The notes below the pieces were generated by a model. That model saw only the letters and a list, made by a program, of their open reading frames with translations, was not told the DNA's origin and searched no databases. This document shows positions 42,018 through 50,679 of a DNA stretch of 50,768 nt, piece after piece (positions within the stretch are counted from its first letter, which is position 1; each line of letters opens with the position of its first letter). This DNA comes from Bacteroidales bacterium UBA755. GTDB taxonomy: Bacteria > Bacteroidota > Bacteroidia > Bacteroidales > UBA932. The stretch covers positions 1 through 50,768 of the forward strand of contig DBKH01000020.1 of the NCBI GenBank assembly GCA_002297815.1, in the 5' to 3' direction. The position numbers were made by a program, and so were the translations under genes.

Positions 42018-43586
42018 TTAATCAAAAGTGGTTTCGCTACTTTTATTATCCCAATTAACCAATTGAAAATCAAAGTTACCGGTGGCTTCGCTATAAGTCA
42101 CTCCTATTTCCATCTGAAGATGTTGGTTGCGTTTGAGTTGGGACAGCAAGAAGGGGGCTCCGTGCTGATCGACATGGGTTATGGAACTGTGAAAGAAAAT
42201 GTCCTTGATTTTGTACTCATCAAATACCTGCGCATTATTTTGGTTCTCCGTGACTTCGCGAAGGTACCACTGAGTCTGATTAGATGTCACGACACTTGGC
42301 TTATTTGAAGAGTTCGTCAGATAATAACTTGAGTTAGAGTCATAATAATAAATAGAATTATTAATATAGAATAAGGATGTTCCAGCATTATTCGACACCC
42401 CAACAGCAGACTCCCCGGTCGAATTCGAAATTGTCAGCCAAACATTATGCTTTTTATTAAAGAAAGTACACCCTTGATTATTACCGCTTATTTCCCAAAT
42501 AAACTCTCCGATGTCAGGAGAATTTACAATCTCCGCATTGCTAGGAAAAGACCATAGGCGGACCGAAGAACCATCTGTACCTAGATAATAGGTGCTGGAT
42601 GAAACGGAACGAATCAAATAACTCTTGCCGGAAGAGAACGATGATTTATTATCACCTAAAGAATATGTAATGACTTTTCCCGGAATCAAGGTAGGTGTTT
42701 TCCCCTCTTCATACAACGCTCCCCTAATGGTGATTTCCTTATCTTCTTCTCCGTCAGTCTCAAACAAGTACAGGTCGCTCAGCACCATAGATTCCCGCGG
42801 ACGAATGATGGCAAAATTGTCATCTGTGACATCAGGAAATGCAATATCCTCATCTTCGCTAAATGGCACACTATTGTGTCCTAACTCATTGATGTGAGGA
42901 AACAAATAACCTTTCGGAGGATTGAAGTTAGATAGTGTCACTTTGTTGATGCAGACATTTTTTCCAATAGCATTGTTGGTGATTTTGACAGTAAATCTGG
43001 CGCAGACCCTATCGAGTTCGACATTTATTTCGTTCTTACCAGGCCCCACAGCAACGTCACCGACATAGGAAAGAGGCATGCCACCCTTATCGTCTGCAAA
43101 CAAGGCATCAGTCTTGTCTATCACCTTAGCCAAGGCACCAGCTGTAGAATATGCCGGAGAACTGCCCCTGGAGATTGGACCAAACGCCTTGTCCTTAAAG
43201 CCGGCATCCAAGGTCGGACTATTTCCATAGGAGTCCAAGTCTTTGCAATTAGCAACGACATATAGCTTATAATCACCTCTGGCACAGGATCCAAGATCGC
43301 ATTCAGCGGTTTTAGCCGGTGACATATCCTCATTCATAAACTTGTACACCTCATCACCTTTGACAAGCCATACGCTAAGGCTGGTCATCTTGTCACCATC
43401 ATCCGGAGTGCCGTCATCATCCTCGTCAGCAGAGGTTATCGTTGTCCCGCGCGTTGCGATGGTTCCAACTTTCAAAACCACTGTCCCCAAGCCTTCATCG
43501 ACTGGTTCCTGTTCCGACTGCCAGCAGCCCGCAAGGCCAAACATCGCGGCAAGGATTGTAAGAATATGATAATGTCTCTTTCGCAT
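42018..43586 (-). CDS. FimB/Mfa2-like fimbrial lipoprotein
   Basis: 522 residues from ATG 43586 (an in-frame TTG nine bases upstream is less likely). Signal peptide with lipobox GLAGC. DGDKMTSLSVWLVKGDEVYKF and the segment VGPGKNEINVELDRVCARFTVKITNNAIGK are typical of Bacteroidales fimbrial anchor or minor subunits with paired beta-sandwich domains. The middle (360-450) is rich in Ser, Asn and Tyr and AT-rich at DNA level. Its exact place in the fibre is not known. Confidence 0.65.
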   Translation of the reverse strand: MRKRHYHILTILAAMFGLAGCWQSEQEPVDEGLGTVVLKVGTIATRGTTITSADEDDDGTPDDGDKMTSLSVWLVKGDEVYKFMNEDMSPAKTAECDLGSCARGDYKLYVVANCKDLDSYGNSPTLDAGFKDKAFGPISRGSSPAYSTAGALAKVIDKTDALFADDKGGMPLSYVGDVAVGPGKNEINVELDRVCARFTVKITNNAIGKNVCINKVTLSNFNPPKGYLFPHINELGHNSVPFSEDEDIAFPDVTDDNFAIIRPRESMVLSDLYLFETDGEEDKEITIRGALYEEGKTPTLIPGKVITYSLGDNKSSFSSGKSYLIRSVSSSTYYLGTDGSSVRLWSFPSNAEIVNSPDIGEFIWEISGNNQGCTFFNKKHNVWLTISNSTGESAVGVSNNAGTSLFYINNSIYYYDSNSSYYLTNSSNKPSVVTSNQTQWYLREVTENQNNAQVFDEYKIKDIFFHSSITHVDQHGAPFLLSQLKRNQHLQMEIGVTYSEATGNFDFQLVNWDNKSSETTFD

Positions 43587-43595
43587 TCTTATCAA

Positions 43596-44711
43596 TTATA
43601 GTTTAATCTCCGCACTCGCCTCTACCTCCGTCCAAGGCTTAATCTTGACTTCAACAGAAACCGTTGCATGTTTGACTGTGATGGTGTAGATGTACTTCTT
43701 GCCAGGTTCCCAAGGGATGTCCGGCAACTTGGCAGTATGAAGAACCGAACCGCCCTTGTCTGTCTTAAAGTGGGCGTATATGCTTGGAAGTGGATCCACC
43801 CATTTTTTACCCTCGTACTCTCCATTCATTGGTATAGCAAAGACAAAACCGTCTTTGTCACCTTTGTCTTCATAAACAGACACTCCCTCGGCTTCTATTT
43901 TCTTGTATTTTGTCACATCATCACCTGAGTCCCAATGATGAACAAACGTGTCCTCATCAGCCTCACCTGGAATCCACATGATGGTTTGTTTACCTTTAAG
44001 ATCCGAAGCATCAGATGCAAAATAATATAGGCCACCGACTTGATGTAATCCAGTGAGATAAAACTCCTTCACGCTCTCATCCTCACCGGTGTTCTCTTTC
44101 TTGATTATGAATTTCAAAGCAGAAAGAGCATGCATGAATTTTAGTTCGACGGGACCAACGCTCTCAGGATCCTCAGCCGGACAACGTGTCGCATAGGCGA
44201 CCATCAAATCCGAATCATGTTCCATCAGTGAGTACCTCATCTGCAAAACTTTTGCACTTGACGTATTATTGACTTCGCTCATCAATGAATATGGATAAAA
44301 AGCACGGAAGCGGTAACGGTCTGACCGAATCCATTTGACTTTGTCAACTCCGCTTGATGCAGCATCACTGCCAATGTAGTCATAGTCCCATTTAGACTTG
44401 CCTTGACCGTCAGACTTGTAACAAACGCGTTTAGCACCTTCCGTCTCGAACACAGGGATCTCGCCACTGTAATCTAGTTCACTACCATGGAATCCATAAA
44501 CGGCTATTTCAGAACCAGGTACGTTCAAATTTGAGATCAAGGTGCTGCCTGTCGAACGGCTGTCCAACTCTTGAGAAATCGTAGAGAAGCCTATCACTGC
44601 ATCGGAGTCCGACTTAGGCCCGTCAACACTACTATGCGAGCATGAGAGGTGCAGCAGCAGCGGCACCAATGCAATGAGCGAAATCTTATGAAATGATACT
44701 TTATAAGCCAT
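43596..44711 (-). CDS. Fimbrillin-family lipoprotein
   Basis: 371 residues from ATG 44711, directly ahead of MAYKVSFHKISLIALVPLLLHLSC. The lipobox LSC is followed by two beta domains; SDLMVAYATRCPAEDPESVGPVELKFMHALSALKFII is the hallmark of fimbrillin-like (Mfa-like) proteins, and the end IPWEPGKKYIYTITVKHATVSVEVKIKPWTEVE is the donor-strand-type C-terminus. Four bases after the previous stop. Confidence 0.75.
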   Translation of the reverse strand: MAYKVSFHKISLIALVPLLLHLSCSHSSVDGPKSDSDAVIGFSTISQELDSRSTGSTLISNLNVPGSEIAVYGFHGSELDYSGEIPVFETEGAKRVCYKSDGQGKSKWDYDYIGSDAASSGVDKVKWIRSDRYRFRAFYPYSLMSEVNNTSSAKVLQMRYSLMEHDSDLMVAYATRCPAEDPESVGPVELKFMHALSALKFIIKKENTGEDESVKEFYLTGLHQVGGLYYFASDASDLKGKQTIMWIPGEADEDTFVHHWDSGDDVTKYKKIEAEGVSVYEDKGDKDGFVFAIPMNGEYEGKKWVDPLPSIYAHFKTDKGGSVLHTAKLPDIPWEPGKKYIYTITVKHATVSVEVKIKPWTEVEASAEIKL

Positions 44712-44715
44712 GTCG

Positions 44716-45813
44716 TTAATTGCCAATTGTAATGTCATCTGGGTTAACACCAGTTTCCCAGTCATTTACCGAAGTGCCAAATTCAATATAAGCTTCATCT
44801 ACACTGAATATTATGGTGATCACGTACTTTTTCCCCGGTCTCCAAATATCGTTGTGACCATTCGCGAGAAGCTTTGTGACAGTGGTACGGTCTCCACCTT
44901 TCGGAGTATATTCAATCGTGATGCTTGGAGCCTCACGAGCAGAAGAGCCAGACGCTTCCAACAGATTCTGAGGAATCACTATCATCGAAGGGAAGACTTT
45001 CGAAGGTGAACCGTTAAGATCAAGCTGTACTTCGGTGCCATTGATAGTGTATGAAGGATGCTTAAGATCTGAATGCCCAATCCATGTGCCGACATTCGAA
45101 GAGTAGTTAGCCTTGGTCCACAAGTTATTAAAAGACACCGAGTTGACAGTGTATGTTTTCTTGTCTTTATTATCATCCTCAGCAGCGCTTAACTTAGCCT
45201 GCACTTCCACTTGGCAGCAGATGTGCTGGAATTTGGTGGGGACTCCAGGATGGTAGCCGCTAGCGGAGGCGGAGTTGCCTGATTGGTTTACGCTTTGGGC
45301 TATCATGAGGTCAACACCGGTGCCTCCTTCCGCTGCATCTCCGGGATTCATGGCGGCTGTCCATGAATCTATCTTTAGGCCGTTTTCTTTGGAGCAACTG
45401 ATTACACCTTGCAATTTCTCAAACGGAGAGTAGGAGAAGAATGTCAGGGTGCCGGTTTTCGGCCAGTAGTGGACTATTTCGCTGTGCCAGGAGTTGGGGG
45501 CGAAAGAGTTGGTGCCGTCCTTATCGTACGCCACTTTATTGTTGTTGATGTAGAGCTGGGCTTCAGACTTGTTGTCCCGCCATGTCTTGCCGGAGGGGAG
45601 ATAATAGGCGAAAGAGCCGAATGGGACGTTTTGGGGATACGTTGTTCCAGTCACGGCAGAGCGGGTGGCCATGCTCTTTTGGAGCACGGAGTACGTGATC
45701 GGGATGTCCTCGGGGACGGGCGGTGCTACCTGATTGCTTACGCATGAGGTTAGTGCTGCCGCCAGCACTGAGGCTGCGGTACCCATCCTGATCTTAATAG
45801 CCTTTGTCAACAT
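44716..45813 (-). CDS. Fimbrillin-family lipoprotein
   Basis: 365 residues from ATG 45813. Lipobox LTSC. SWHSEIVHYWPKTGTLTFFSYSPFEK and PTKFQHICCQVEVQAKLS are fimbrillin motifs and match the next upstream gene (SWHSGTVNYWPKQGSLTFFSYS), so the two are paralogues. The C-terminus IWRPGKKYVITIIFSVDEAYIEFGTSVNDWE fits a polymerisation strand. 123 bp separate it from the upstream gene, the largest gap in the operon. Confidence 0.78.
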   Translation of the reverse strand: MLTKAIKIRMGTAASVLAAALTSCVSNQVAPPVPEDIPITYSVLQKSMATRSAVTGTTYPQNVPFGSFAYYLPSGKTWRDNKSEAQLYINNNKVAYDKDGTNSFAPNSWHSEIVHYWPKTGTLTFFSYSPFEKLQGVISCSKENGLKIDSWTAAMNPGDAAEGGTGVDLMIAQSVNQSGNSASASGYHPGVPTKFQHICCQVEVQAKLSAAEDDNKDKKTYTVNSVSFNNLWTKANYSSNVGTWIGHSDLKHPSYTINGTEVQLDLNGSPSKVFPSMIVIPQNLLEASGSSAREAPSITIEYTPKGGDRTTVTKLLANGHNDIWRPGKKYVITIIFSVDEAYIEFGTSVNDWETGVNPDDITIGN

Positions 45814-45936
45814 AGTCTTTTTATCAATTCCTCGAAACGTTTGTCGCACGTCTAAGGCATCTTAGTGCCCGGAGGCGGTTTCACCCACCCCAAGGCTGCG
45901 CAGTGATTGGACCGACTGCGGCTGCGGTCTAAATGA

Positions 45937-47148
45937 TTAGAGAGAGATTGTCTTATTTTCTTCCTCCCACTCAACTACAATAGGATCCCAGTAGATGATG
46001 TTTGCGGAAAGATCAATGGTGATATTATAAGTAATCTTCCTATTGATCTTCCAATCACCACCGTTGGTAGAGCCATCAATACTGCTGGTGAAATCAGCAA
46101 GCGCGATATATTCTTTTACTGTTTCTTCTGAATAATCTGAGCTAGACGTGTAAGTCTTGATTGTGTATTCAAGTTCAATGTGACCAACGTTCTTAACGGC
46201 TTCTTTGTATGCTGTGGTTTGCCTTTCTATGGCTTTCTGTATCGGAGTAGCACCATCTGAATATGTAAAGTTAGGGGCAGTAAAAGTCTGAGGCATGAAT
46301 AAGAGTTGATCGCAAGCTAAAGCAACTGGTGTCACATCTGATGCCACATTCGAAGCACCTGAAGCAACTCTAAAAGCGTATTCATGACTTTCAGTTTGAT
46401 TGTTCCATGACTCATCTCTATTATTAGTTTTATTCTTGTCATAAAGCAATTGATAATCTCCCTTAGAATAAACGTTGCAAATCTTGATGGAGTTCACAGT
46501 AATTTCTTTACTTCCTATTTGAGGAGAAGGGGTACCTACATTATAGTAGTCAGCAGCAGTTCTAACTTGAAACCCGGTAATCCAAGTCAAAGCATGACGG
46601 AAAATTGTCGGAACACCTTTAGCCGCACCTGCTTGGTCAGTTGTGTTTTGCTTCTGGCCTGTCTGAACATCTGCAACCATGAGGTCACGATTTTTGTCAG
46701 ATGAGACATTTACGTCAAAACCGGAGATCTTCAATCCGTCGTCCTTAGTACACGTAACAATAGCTGAGCAACCATGATTGTCATCACCTAACGAATAGGA
46801 GAAGAAAGTAAGAGAACCCTGTTTAGGCCAATAGTTCACAGTTCCAGAGTGCCAAGAGTCTGCGACAAATGGTTCTTCTGCATCTTTATAATAACTGATT
46901 ACCTGATTATCAATATACAGCGATGCATCAGTAGGCCAAGTAGTACCAGCGGCATTAAAAAAAGCGTAAGTGATAAATTTGTGTGCCTTATCAAAAGCAG
47001 TTCCTTCGACAGGTGCCTTGGTCGAGGCCTTGCCGACCACGGCGTTCCATGAGATTTGAGCAGGTGCGTCTTCCACAGGCTTCACCTCGGTTTTTGAGCA
47101 GCCCAACGCGACAAAAGCCAAGGCTGTCAGGAGAATTGATTTTTTCAT
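45937..47148 (-). CDS. Fimbrillin-family lipoprotein, possible major subunit
   Basis: 403 residues with lipobox ALGC (Cys17). FFNAAGTTWPTDASLYIDNQ, SWHSGTVNYWPKQGSLTFFSYS and VPTIFRHALTWITGFQV place it in the same fimbrillin group as the next two genes. As the first fimbrillin of the operon it may be the main stalk subunit, but this is inference. It is AT-richer than the metabolic genes. Confidence 0.75.
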   Translation of the reverse strand: MKKSILLTALAFVALGCSKTEVKPVEDAPAQISWNAVVGKASTKAPVEGTAFDKAHKFITYAFFNAAGTTWPTDASLYIDNQVISYYKDAEEPFVADSWHSGTVNYWPKQGSLTFFSYSLGDDNHGCSAIVTCTKDDGLKISGFDVNVSSDKNRDLMVADVQTGQKQNTTDQAGAAKGVPTIFRHALTWITGFQVRTAADYYNVGTPSPQIGSKEITVNSIKICNVYSKGDYQLLYDKNKTNNRDESWNNQTESHEYAFRVASGASNVASDVTPVALACDQLLFMPQTFTAPNFTYSDGATPIQKAIERQTTAYKEAVKNVGHIELEYTIKTYTSSSDYSEETVKEYIALADFTSSIDGSTNGGDWKINRKITYNITIDLSANIIYWDPIVVEWEEENKTISL

Positions 47149-47190
47149 AAAAAACTTAACTTTTAAATATTACTATAAACTATAAACTTT

Positions 47191-48198
47191 CTAAATTGTC
47201 ACATCGTGACGCTCTTCTTCCCAGTCATCGACTTTCGGGTCGAAACCGCCACTTATTGGAGGTGGATCAATCTTAATTGTCTGCTCAAGAAGGAGCCAGT
47301 GGTGATTGACCGCATTCTCGGTCTTGAAGAGGTCTGAGATGTCAAAGGTCTTGACTACCATCTTTCCGTCAGTGGTGTAGATGTTGAATGTCACTTCCAA
47401 GTTATTGACAGACTGATCTATGTGACCGAAGGTGTTGAAGACGGTGCAGATCACTGGGGTGCCTTTGTCATCGCTTTTCTGGAGCTTGAACCAGATTGAA
47501 GCCTCAGGGTCTGTCACCTTAGTGTTCGTGGCGATCAGGTTCGAGCCGACCATGCCGGAAAGCACAGCCTGAGCCGAGGTGACATATTCAAGACCATCGA
47601 CTTTAATTTGGAGGTACCAACTCTCCACAATCGAGGAGGCGTCGGTGTAGATGGTGTAGACACCTTCATGGTAAGGGATTGTCTCCCGCTCATTCGATGA
47701 GACCACAAGGTGATCTGGCTCGGACAGGATGTTGAGCGACTCACCACTCTTGGAGCGGAAAGCGTTCTGGATGCCTTTAGGAGCAGCTTCAGTGTAGGCC
47801 TCAGCCTCGGACCAGACGTTGTAGTTCCTCACGTAGGTGCCATCAGTGTTGAAATCGTAGGCAAGCAGGCGATAGGTGCCAGGTGCCACCAGAACCTCTC
47901 CTGAAATCGTACGGTTTCCATCGGGCTCAATCGTCACATCAGTGATATATGTCTCGCTGGCCACCTTTTCTGCATCCTCTGTGAATAGCAAAAGGTGCAT
48001 GGCTTCCGGTTCAATCTTCGGAACAGGAATCTTGTCGTTGTAGATGTCGCAGGTCACGTTCTTCACATTCGAGACATCGACTTGAACCTTGACCAGTGTC
48101 CGGTAGTCCGGATCCTCAAGCGGACGTCGGTGGCAGCCACACAGCACGGCAAGGACCAGAAGGAGGAATGGACTATTCATTAAAACCCTTTTCTTCAT
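47191..48198 (-). CDS. DUF5119-like fimbrial lipoprotein
   Basis: 335 residues with signal peptide and lipobox CGC followed by HRRPLEDPDYRTLVKVQVDV, typical of DUF5119/Mfa2-like anchors. LVAPGTYRLLAYDFNTDGTYVRNYN and the acidic C-terminus KVDDWEEE also fit. It probably anchors or assembles the fimbriae at the outer membrane. Its ATG overlaps the stop of the upstream gene by four bases (ATGA). Confidence 0.7.
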   Translation of the reverse strand: MKKRVLMNSPFLLLVLAVLCGCHRRPLEDPDYRTLVKVQVDVSNVKNVTCDIYNDKIPVPKIEPEAMHLLLFTEDAEKVASETYITDVTIEPDGNRTISGEVLVAPGTYRLLAYDFNTDGTYVRNYNVWSEAEAYTEAAPKGIQNAFRSKSGESLNILSEPDHLVVSSNERETIPYHEGVYTIYTDASSIVESWYLQIKVDGLEYVTSAQAVLSGMVGSNLIATNTKVTDPEASIWFKLQKSDDKGTPVICTVFNTFGHIDQSVNNLEVTFNIYTTDGKMVVKTFDISDLFKTENAVNHHWLLLEQTIKIDPPPISGGFDPKVDDWEEERHDVTI

Positions 48199-49646
48199 CG
48201 CTCTCCCCTCCTTTCTTTATGTGAATCCTTCCCTATCGGAATCACCAACGAGACTTTCAGTTTCGTCGGGCCGAACCATGTTGTCGTGCCGACATTGAAC
48301 TTGTCGCGGAAGAGGTGCTCGTAGCCCGGATCCGGCTGATAGTGACGGTAGTCCGTGCGAAGGTAGCCTGCGGAGACAGAAAATTCCATATTCATCCACC
48401 GGCACACTGGGAGGGCATAGCCGTAGGTCAAGCCAGCCGACCAGAACTCGCCTTGGTAGCAAAGTTTGGTATCCCACTGGAGGTCGTACTTACCGGACAT
48501 GCCATAGACACCGACGAAATGCCCTGTCATGTAGTCCCTCCTGTCATCGCGGACGAACCACCAGCGCGGCTCGATGCCCATCGACCAAATCTGGAAGCAG
48601 TACTTGTTGCCGTTCGGGCCCCAATTCCACCATGGGAACACGTCCTCGACCATGACGGAGAACTTCTTACCAATAGGAACCTCAACTTCCGCGTTAAGAG
48701 CCGTCATCACGTCATAAAGGGCGTTGGTCTTGACGGCAACGGAATAGAATTTCTCCCCAGGCGGCTCCGGCTCAGGGAACTCAATCTCCGGCAGCACCGT
48801 CTTGGAAGCGAGGGTCATTGAATATGGTACCTCTACTTTTATGTCAGGCGATTGGTAATCAATAGGCTCAATCGGCTTCACGGTGCTGTAGAGCACATGA
48901 ATGTCAGTACGACGGAGAGACGGATAGTAGTCAGTGATGAGCTTGCGCCAGACCTTACCGCCTTTCAGCCGCTTCATGGTTTGCTTCTTCGATTCAGGGT
49001 TGCGGCTGTCCTTGAATATTCCCGAAATCATTCCGTCCCCGGACTGTGAGTCGAACATTTCCGCGATCTTAGCAGCACCTTCCCAGTCCTCCCCACGGGA
49101 GATAACGACGAAATCCGAATCTGTCAAACGAGGCTCAATCTCCTTGAGGAAAGTCTTGACGCCTTCGGCTCTGTCACGGGACAGTCTAGCGTTGAGTGCC
49201 TTGCTTCCCTCTGGGGAGGCTGCACCTATAATATAGACTTTGTATATTCGTAAATTGCCATTATAAACAATGGAGCGAAGCCCCTTTGTCGCTGCTTTCA
49301 GTGTGGCGGAGTTGTCTTTGTAGCCCGGTTCGATGTCGGAAACAGCGGAACGGTAGAACACTGCGAAAGATGCTGTGTCATGCTTGTCTTCGACAAATGA
49401 AGAGTCGGCAGAAGAAACGACCGAACGGCGGACGGAAGACGAAGTGGGGTTGTTCAGTGAATATGATGCTGAATATGTTGGGGAGACCCATGCCGACAAG
49501 ACCGTCAGTAACGCAACAACTTTCCAAAAGCAATGCGCTCCGGAATAATTACGTAAACCTTTATGTCCCAAGACATTATACCCCCCCCCCTCATAACTTC
49601 TTTTAGGTTGGAGAAGCCTGTCTTGATCATTGACATACAGACTCAT
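48195..49646 (-). CDS. DUF3575 protein with OmpA-like N-terminal half, phase-variable candidate
   Basis: 483 residues. Residues 45-62 (FWKVVALLTVLSAWVSPTYSA) form the signal peptide, about 100-240 an OmpA-like region (YIIGAASPEGSKALNARLSRDRAEGVKTFL), and 300-483 a DUF3575 barrel-like domain (VAVKTNALYDVMTALNAEVEVPIGKKFSV, FPWWNWG). Fimbrial operons of this order carry such a protein first. The N-terminus before the signal peptide is unusually long and contains GGG encoded by a run of ten G (49581-49590). With ten G the frame is open; eleven gives a stop two codons later, nine gives a stop about 28 codons later. Confidence 0.75.
   Translation of the reverse strand: MSLYVNDQDRLLQPKRSYEGGGYNVLGHKGLRNYSGAHCFWKVVALLTVLSAWVSPTYSASYSLNNPTSSSVRRSVVSSADSSFVEDKHDTASFAVFYRSAVSDIEPGYKDNSATLKAATKGLRSIVYNGNLRIYKVYIIGAASPEGSKALNARLSRDRAEGVKTFLKEIEPRLTDSDFVVISRGEDWEGAAKIAEMFDSQSGDGMISGIFKDSRNPESKKQTMKRLKGGKVWRKLITDYYPSLRRTDIHVLYSTVKPIEPIDYQSPDIKVEVPYSMTLASKTVLPEIEFPEPEPPGEKFYSVAVKTNALYDVMTALNAEVEVPIGKKFSVMVEDVFPWWNWGPNGNKYCFQIWSMGIEPRWWFVRDDRRDYMTGHFVGVYGMSGKYDLQWDTKLCYQGEFWSAGLTYGYALPVCRWMNMEFSVSAGYLRTDYRHYQPDPGYEHLFRDKFNVGTTTWFGPTKLKVSLVIPIGKDSHKERRGER
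49581..49590 (-). repeat. G10 homopolymer in the 5' end of the first fimbrial gene
   Basis: Ten C on the plus strand, ten G in the coding strand, covering the third base of codon 19 and codons 20-22. The only such tract I see in the window. Confidence 0.9.
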
Positions 49647-49662
49647 AGTCGTCCACAGTCAT

Positions 49663-49693
49663 GCCTTACATAACTTCAAAAGTAATGTAAGGC
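49663..49693 (-). promoter_or_regulatory. Stable hairpin in the fimbrial operon leader
   Basis: GCCTTACAT / ATGTAAGGC pair over nine bases, then after one A-A mismatch a further ACTT/AAGT, with a three-base loop. It ends 17 bases before the ATG at 49646. It could affect ribosome access. Confidence 0.5.
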
Positions 49694-49755
49694 CACCCTT
49701 TTTATCATAAAACTAAACCTTGCAGCATGAATACTCATTCCAAGGTTACAAAGGA

Positions 49756-49786
49756 CAAAGGTAAGCATAATTATCTTAAAGGCGAA
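49756..49786 (-). promoter_or_regulatory. Promoter of the fimbrial operon
   Basis: Minus strand TACCTTTG (49763-49756), full -7 match, with TTCG (49786-49783) 19 bp upstream as a partial -33 box. It lies back to back with the rpmH promoter. Confidence 0.5.
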
Positions 49787-49865
49787 ATTATTAATCTAAA
49801 TTACACAAATTTCTTCTGGGCTTTAATTCCGAAAGATCTTGATTAACGGAATATCCAAAAATAAT

Positions 49866-49896
49866 TTTGAAATTTACGGCAAAAGGATTAAATTTG
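49866..49896 (+). promoter_or_regulatory. Promoter of rpmH
   Basis: TTTG (49866-49869) and TAAATTTG (49889-49896) spaced 19 bp, both full matches. Confidence 0.65.
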
Positions 49897-49929
49897 CAGT
49901 CCTTTTATGAAAATTAAAAATAAGAAGAT

Positions 49930-50082
49930 ATGAAAAGGACATTTCAACCATCCAGACGCAAGCGCGTGAACAAGCACGGTTTCCGTGAGAGAATGGCTAC
50001 CGCTAACGGTCGCCGCGTACTCGCTTCCCGTCGCCGCCACGGACGCAAAAAACTGACTGTATCATCTGAGGACAGGTGGTAA
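49930..50082 (+). CDS. rpmH: Ribosomal protein bL34
   Basis: 50-residue, very basic protein of the large ribosomal subunit. MKRTFQPSRRKRVNKHGF and RMATANGRRVLASRRRHGRKKL are unmistakable. The ATG at 49930 follows an AAGAAG-rich leader and a full promoter, and a hairpin terminator follows at 50104. Length is normal for the family. Confidence 0.97.
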   Translation: MKRTFQPSRRKRVNKHGFRERMATANGRRVLASRRRHGRKKLTVSSEDRW

Positions 50083-50103
50083 TCGGTCAGATGACGTTTA
50101 AGC

Positions 50104-50136
50104 ATGCAGGTCTAACTGACCTGCATTTTTTGTTTT
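50104..50136 (+). terminator. rpmH terminator
   Basis: ATGCAGGTC / GACCTGCAT stem with a five-base loop and a T-rich tail. Confidence 0.85.
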
Positions 50137-50214
50137 TGATGAAGTTTGCTGACTTTTGTTTGGGCAACTATTGGATGTTTGAATAGGTTGGCATATTCAT
50201 TTAGGACGATTCTT

Positions 50215-50649
50215 ATGGACATTGACGAGAAATTCATGGGCGAGGCACTGAAGGAGGCGTGCTTGGCCTGCGAGGAGGACGAGATTCCGATTGGGGCAGT
50301 AATTGTCTGCCGTGGGAAGATCATTGGGCGCGGGCACAACATGACCGAAAGGCTTCATGATCCGACTGCGCACGCTGAGATGATCGCGATCACTGCCGCC
50401 ACCGAGGCGATGGGCGGGAAATATCTTGGCGACTGCACCCTCTACGTCACTGTGGAGCCTTGCCCGATGTGCTCCGGTGCAATCAATTGGGCACAGATAG
50501 GCAGGATAGTCTATGGAGCCCCTGACCCCAAGAGGGGCTATTCCTTGTTCTCCCCTTCCCTACTCCATCCCAAGACCGAAGTCAGGTCAGGAGTTCTGAC
50601 CGAAGAATGCTCTGCCTTGATGATCGATTTCTTCAAGGTGAAGCGATAA
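50215..50649 (+). CDS. tadA: tRNA adenosine(34) deaminase
   Basis: Converts A34 to inosine in tRNA-Arg. 144 residues from ATG 50215, which gives the usual N-terminus MDIDEKFMGEALKEA; an upstream in-frame ATG at 50146 lies against the terminator T-run. Zinc and catalytic residues are visible: H53-A-E55 and P-C83-P-M-C86. A hairpin follows immediately. Confidence 0.94.
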   Translation: MDIDEKFMGEALKEACLACEEDEIPIGAVIVCRGKIIGRGHNMTERLHDPTAHAEMIAITAATEAMGGKYLGDCTLYVTVEPCPMCSGAINWAQIGRIVYGAPDPKRGYSLFSPSLLHPKTEVRSGVLTEECSALMIDFFKVKR

Positions 50650-50679
50650 GGGTGGAAAACGAACTTGTTTTCCACCCTT
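50648..50679. terminator. tadA terminator hairpin
   Basis: AAGGGTGGAAAAC (50648-50660) and GTTTTCCACCCTT (50667-50679) pair perfectly around GAACTT. The left arm starts within the stop codon. Only a short T-run follows. Confidence 0.65.
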
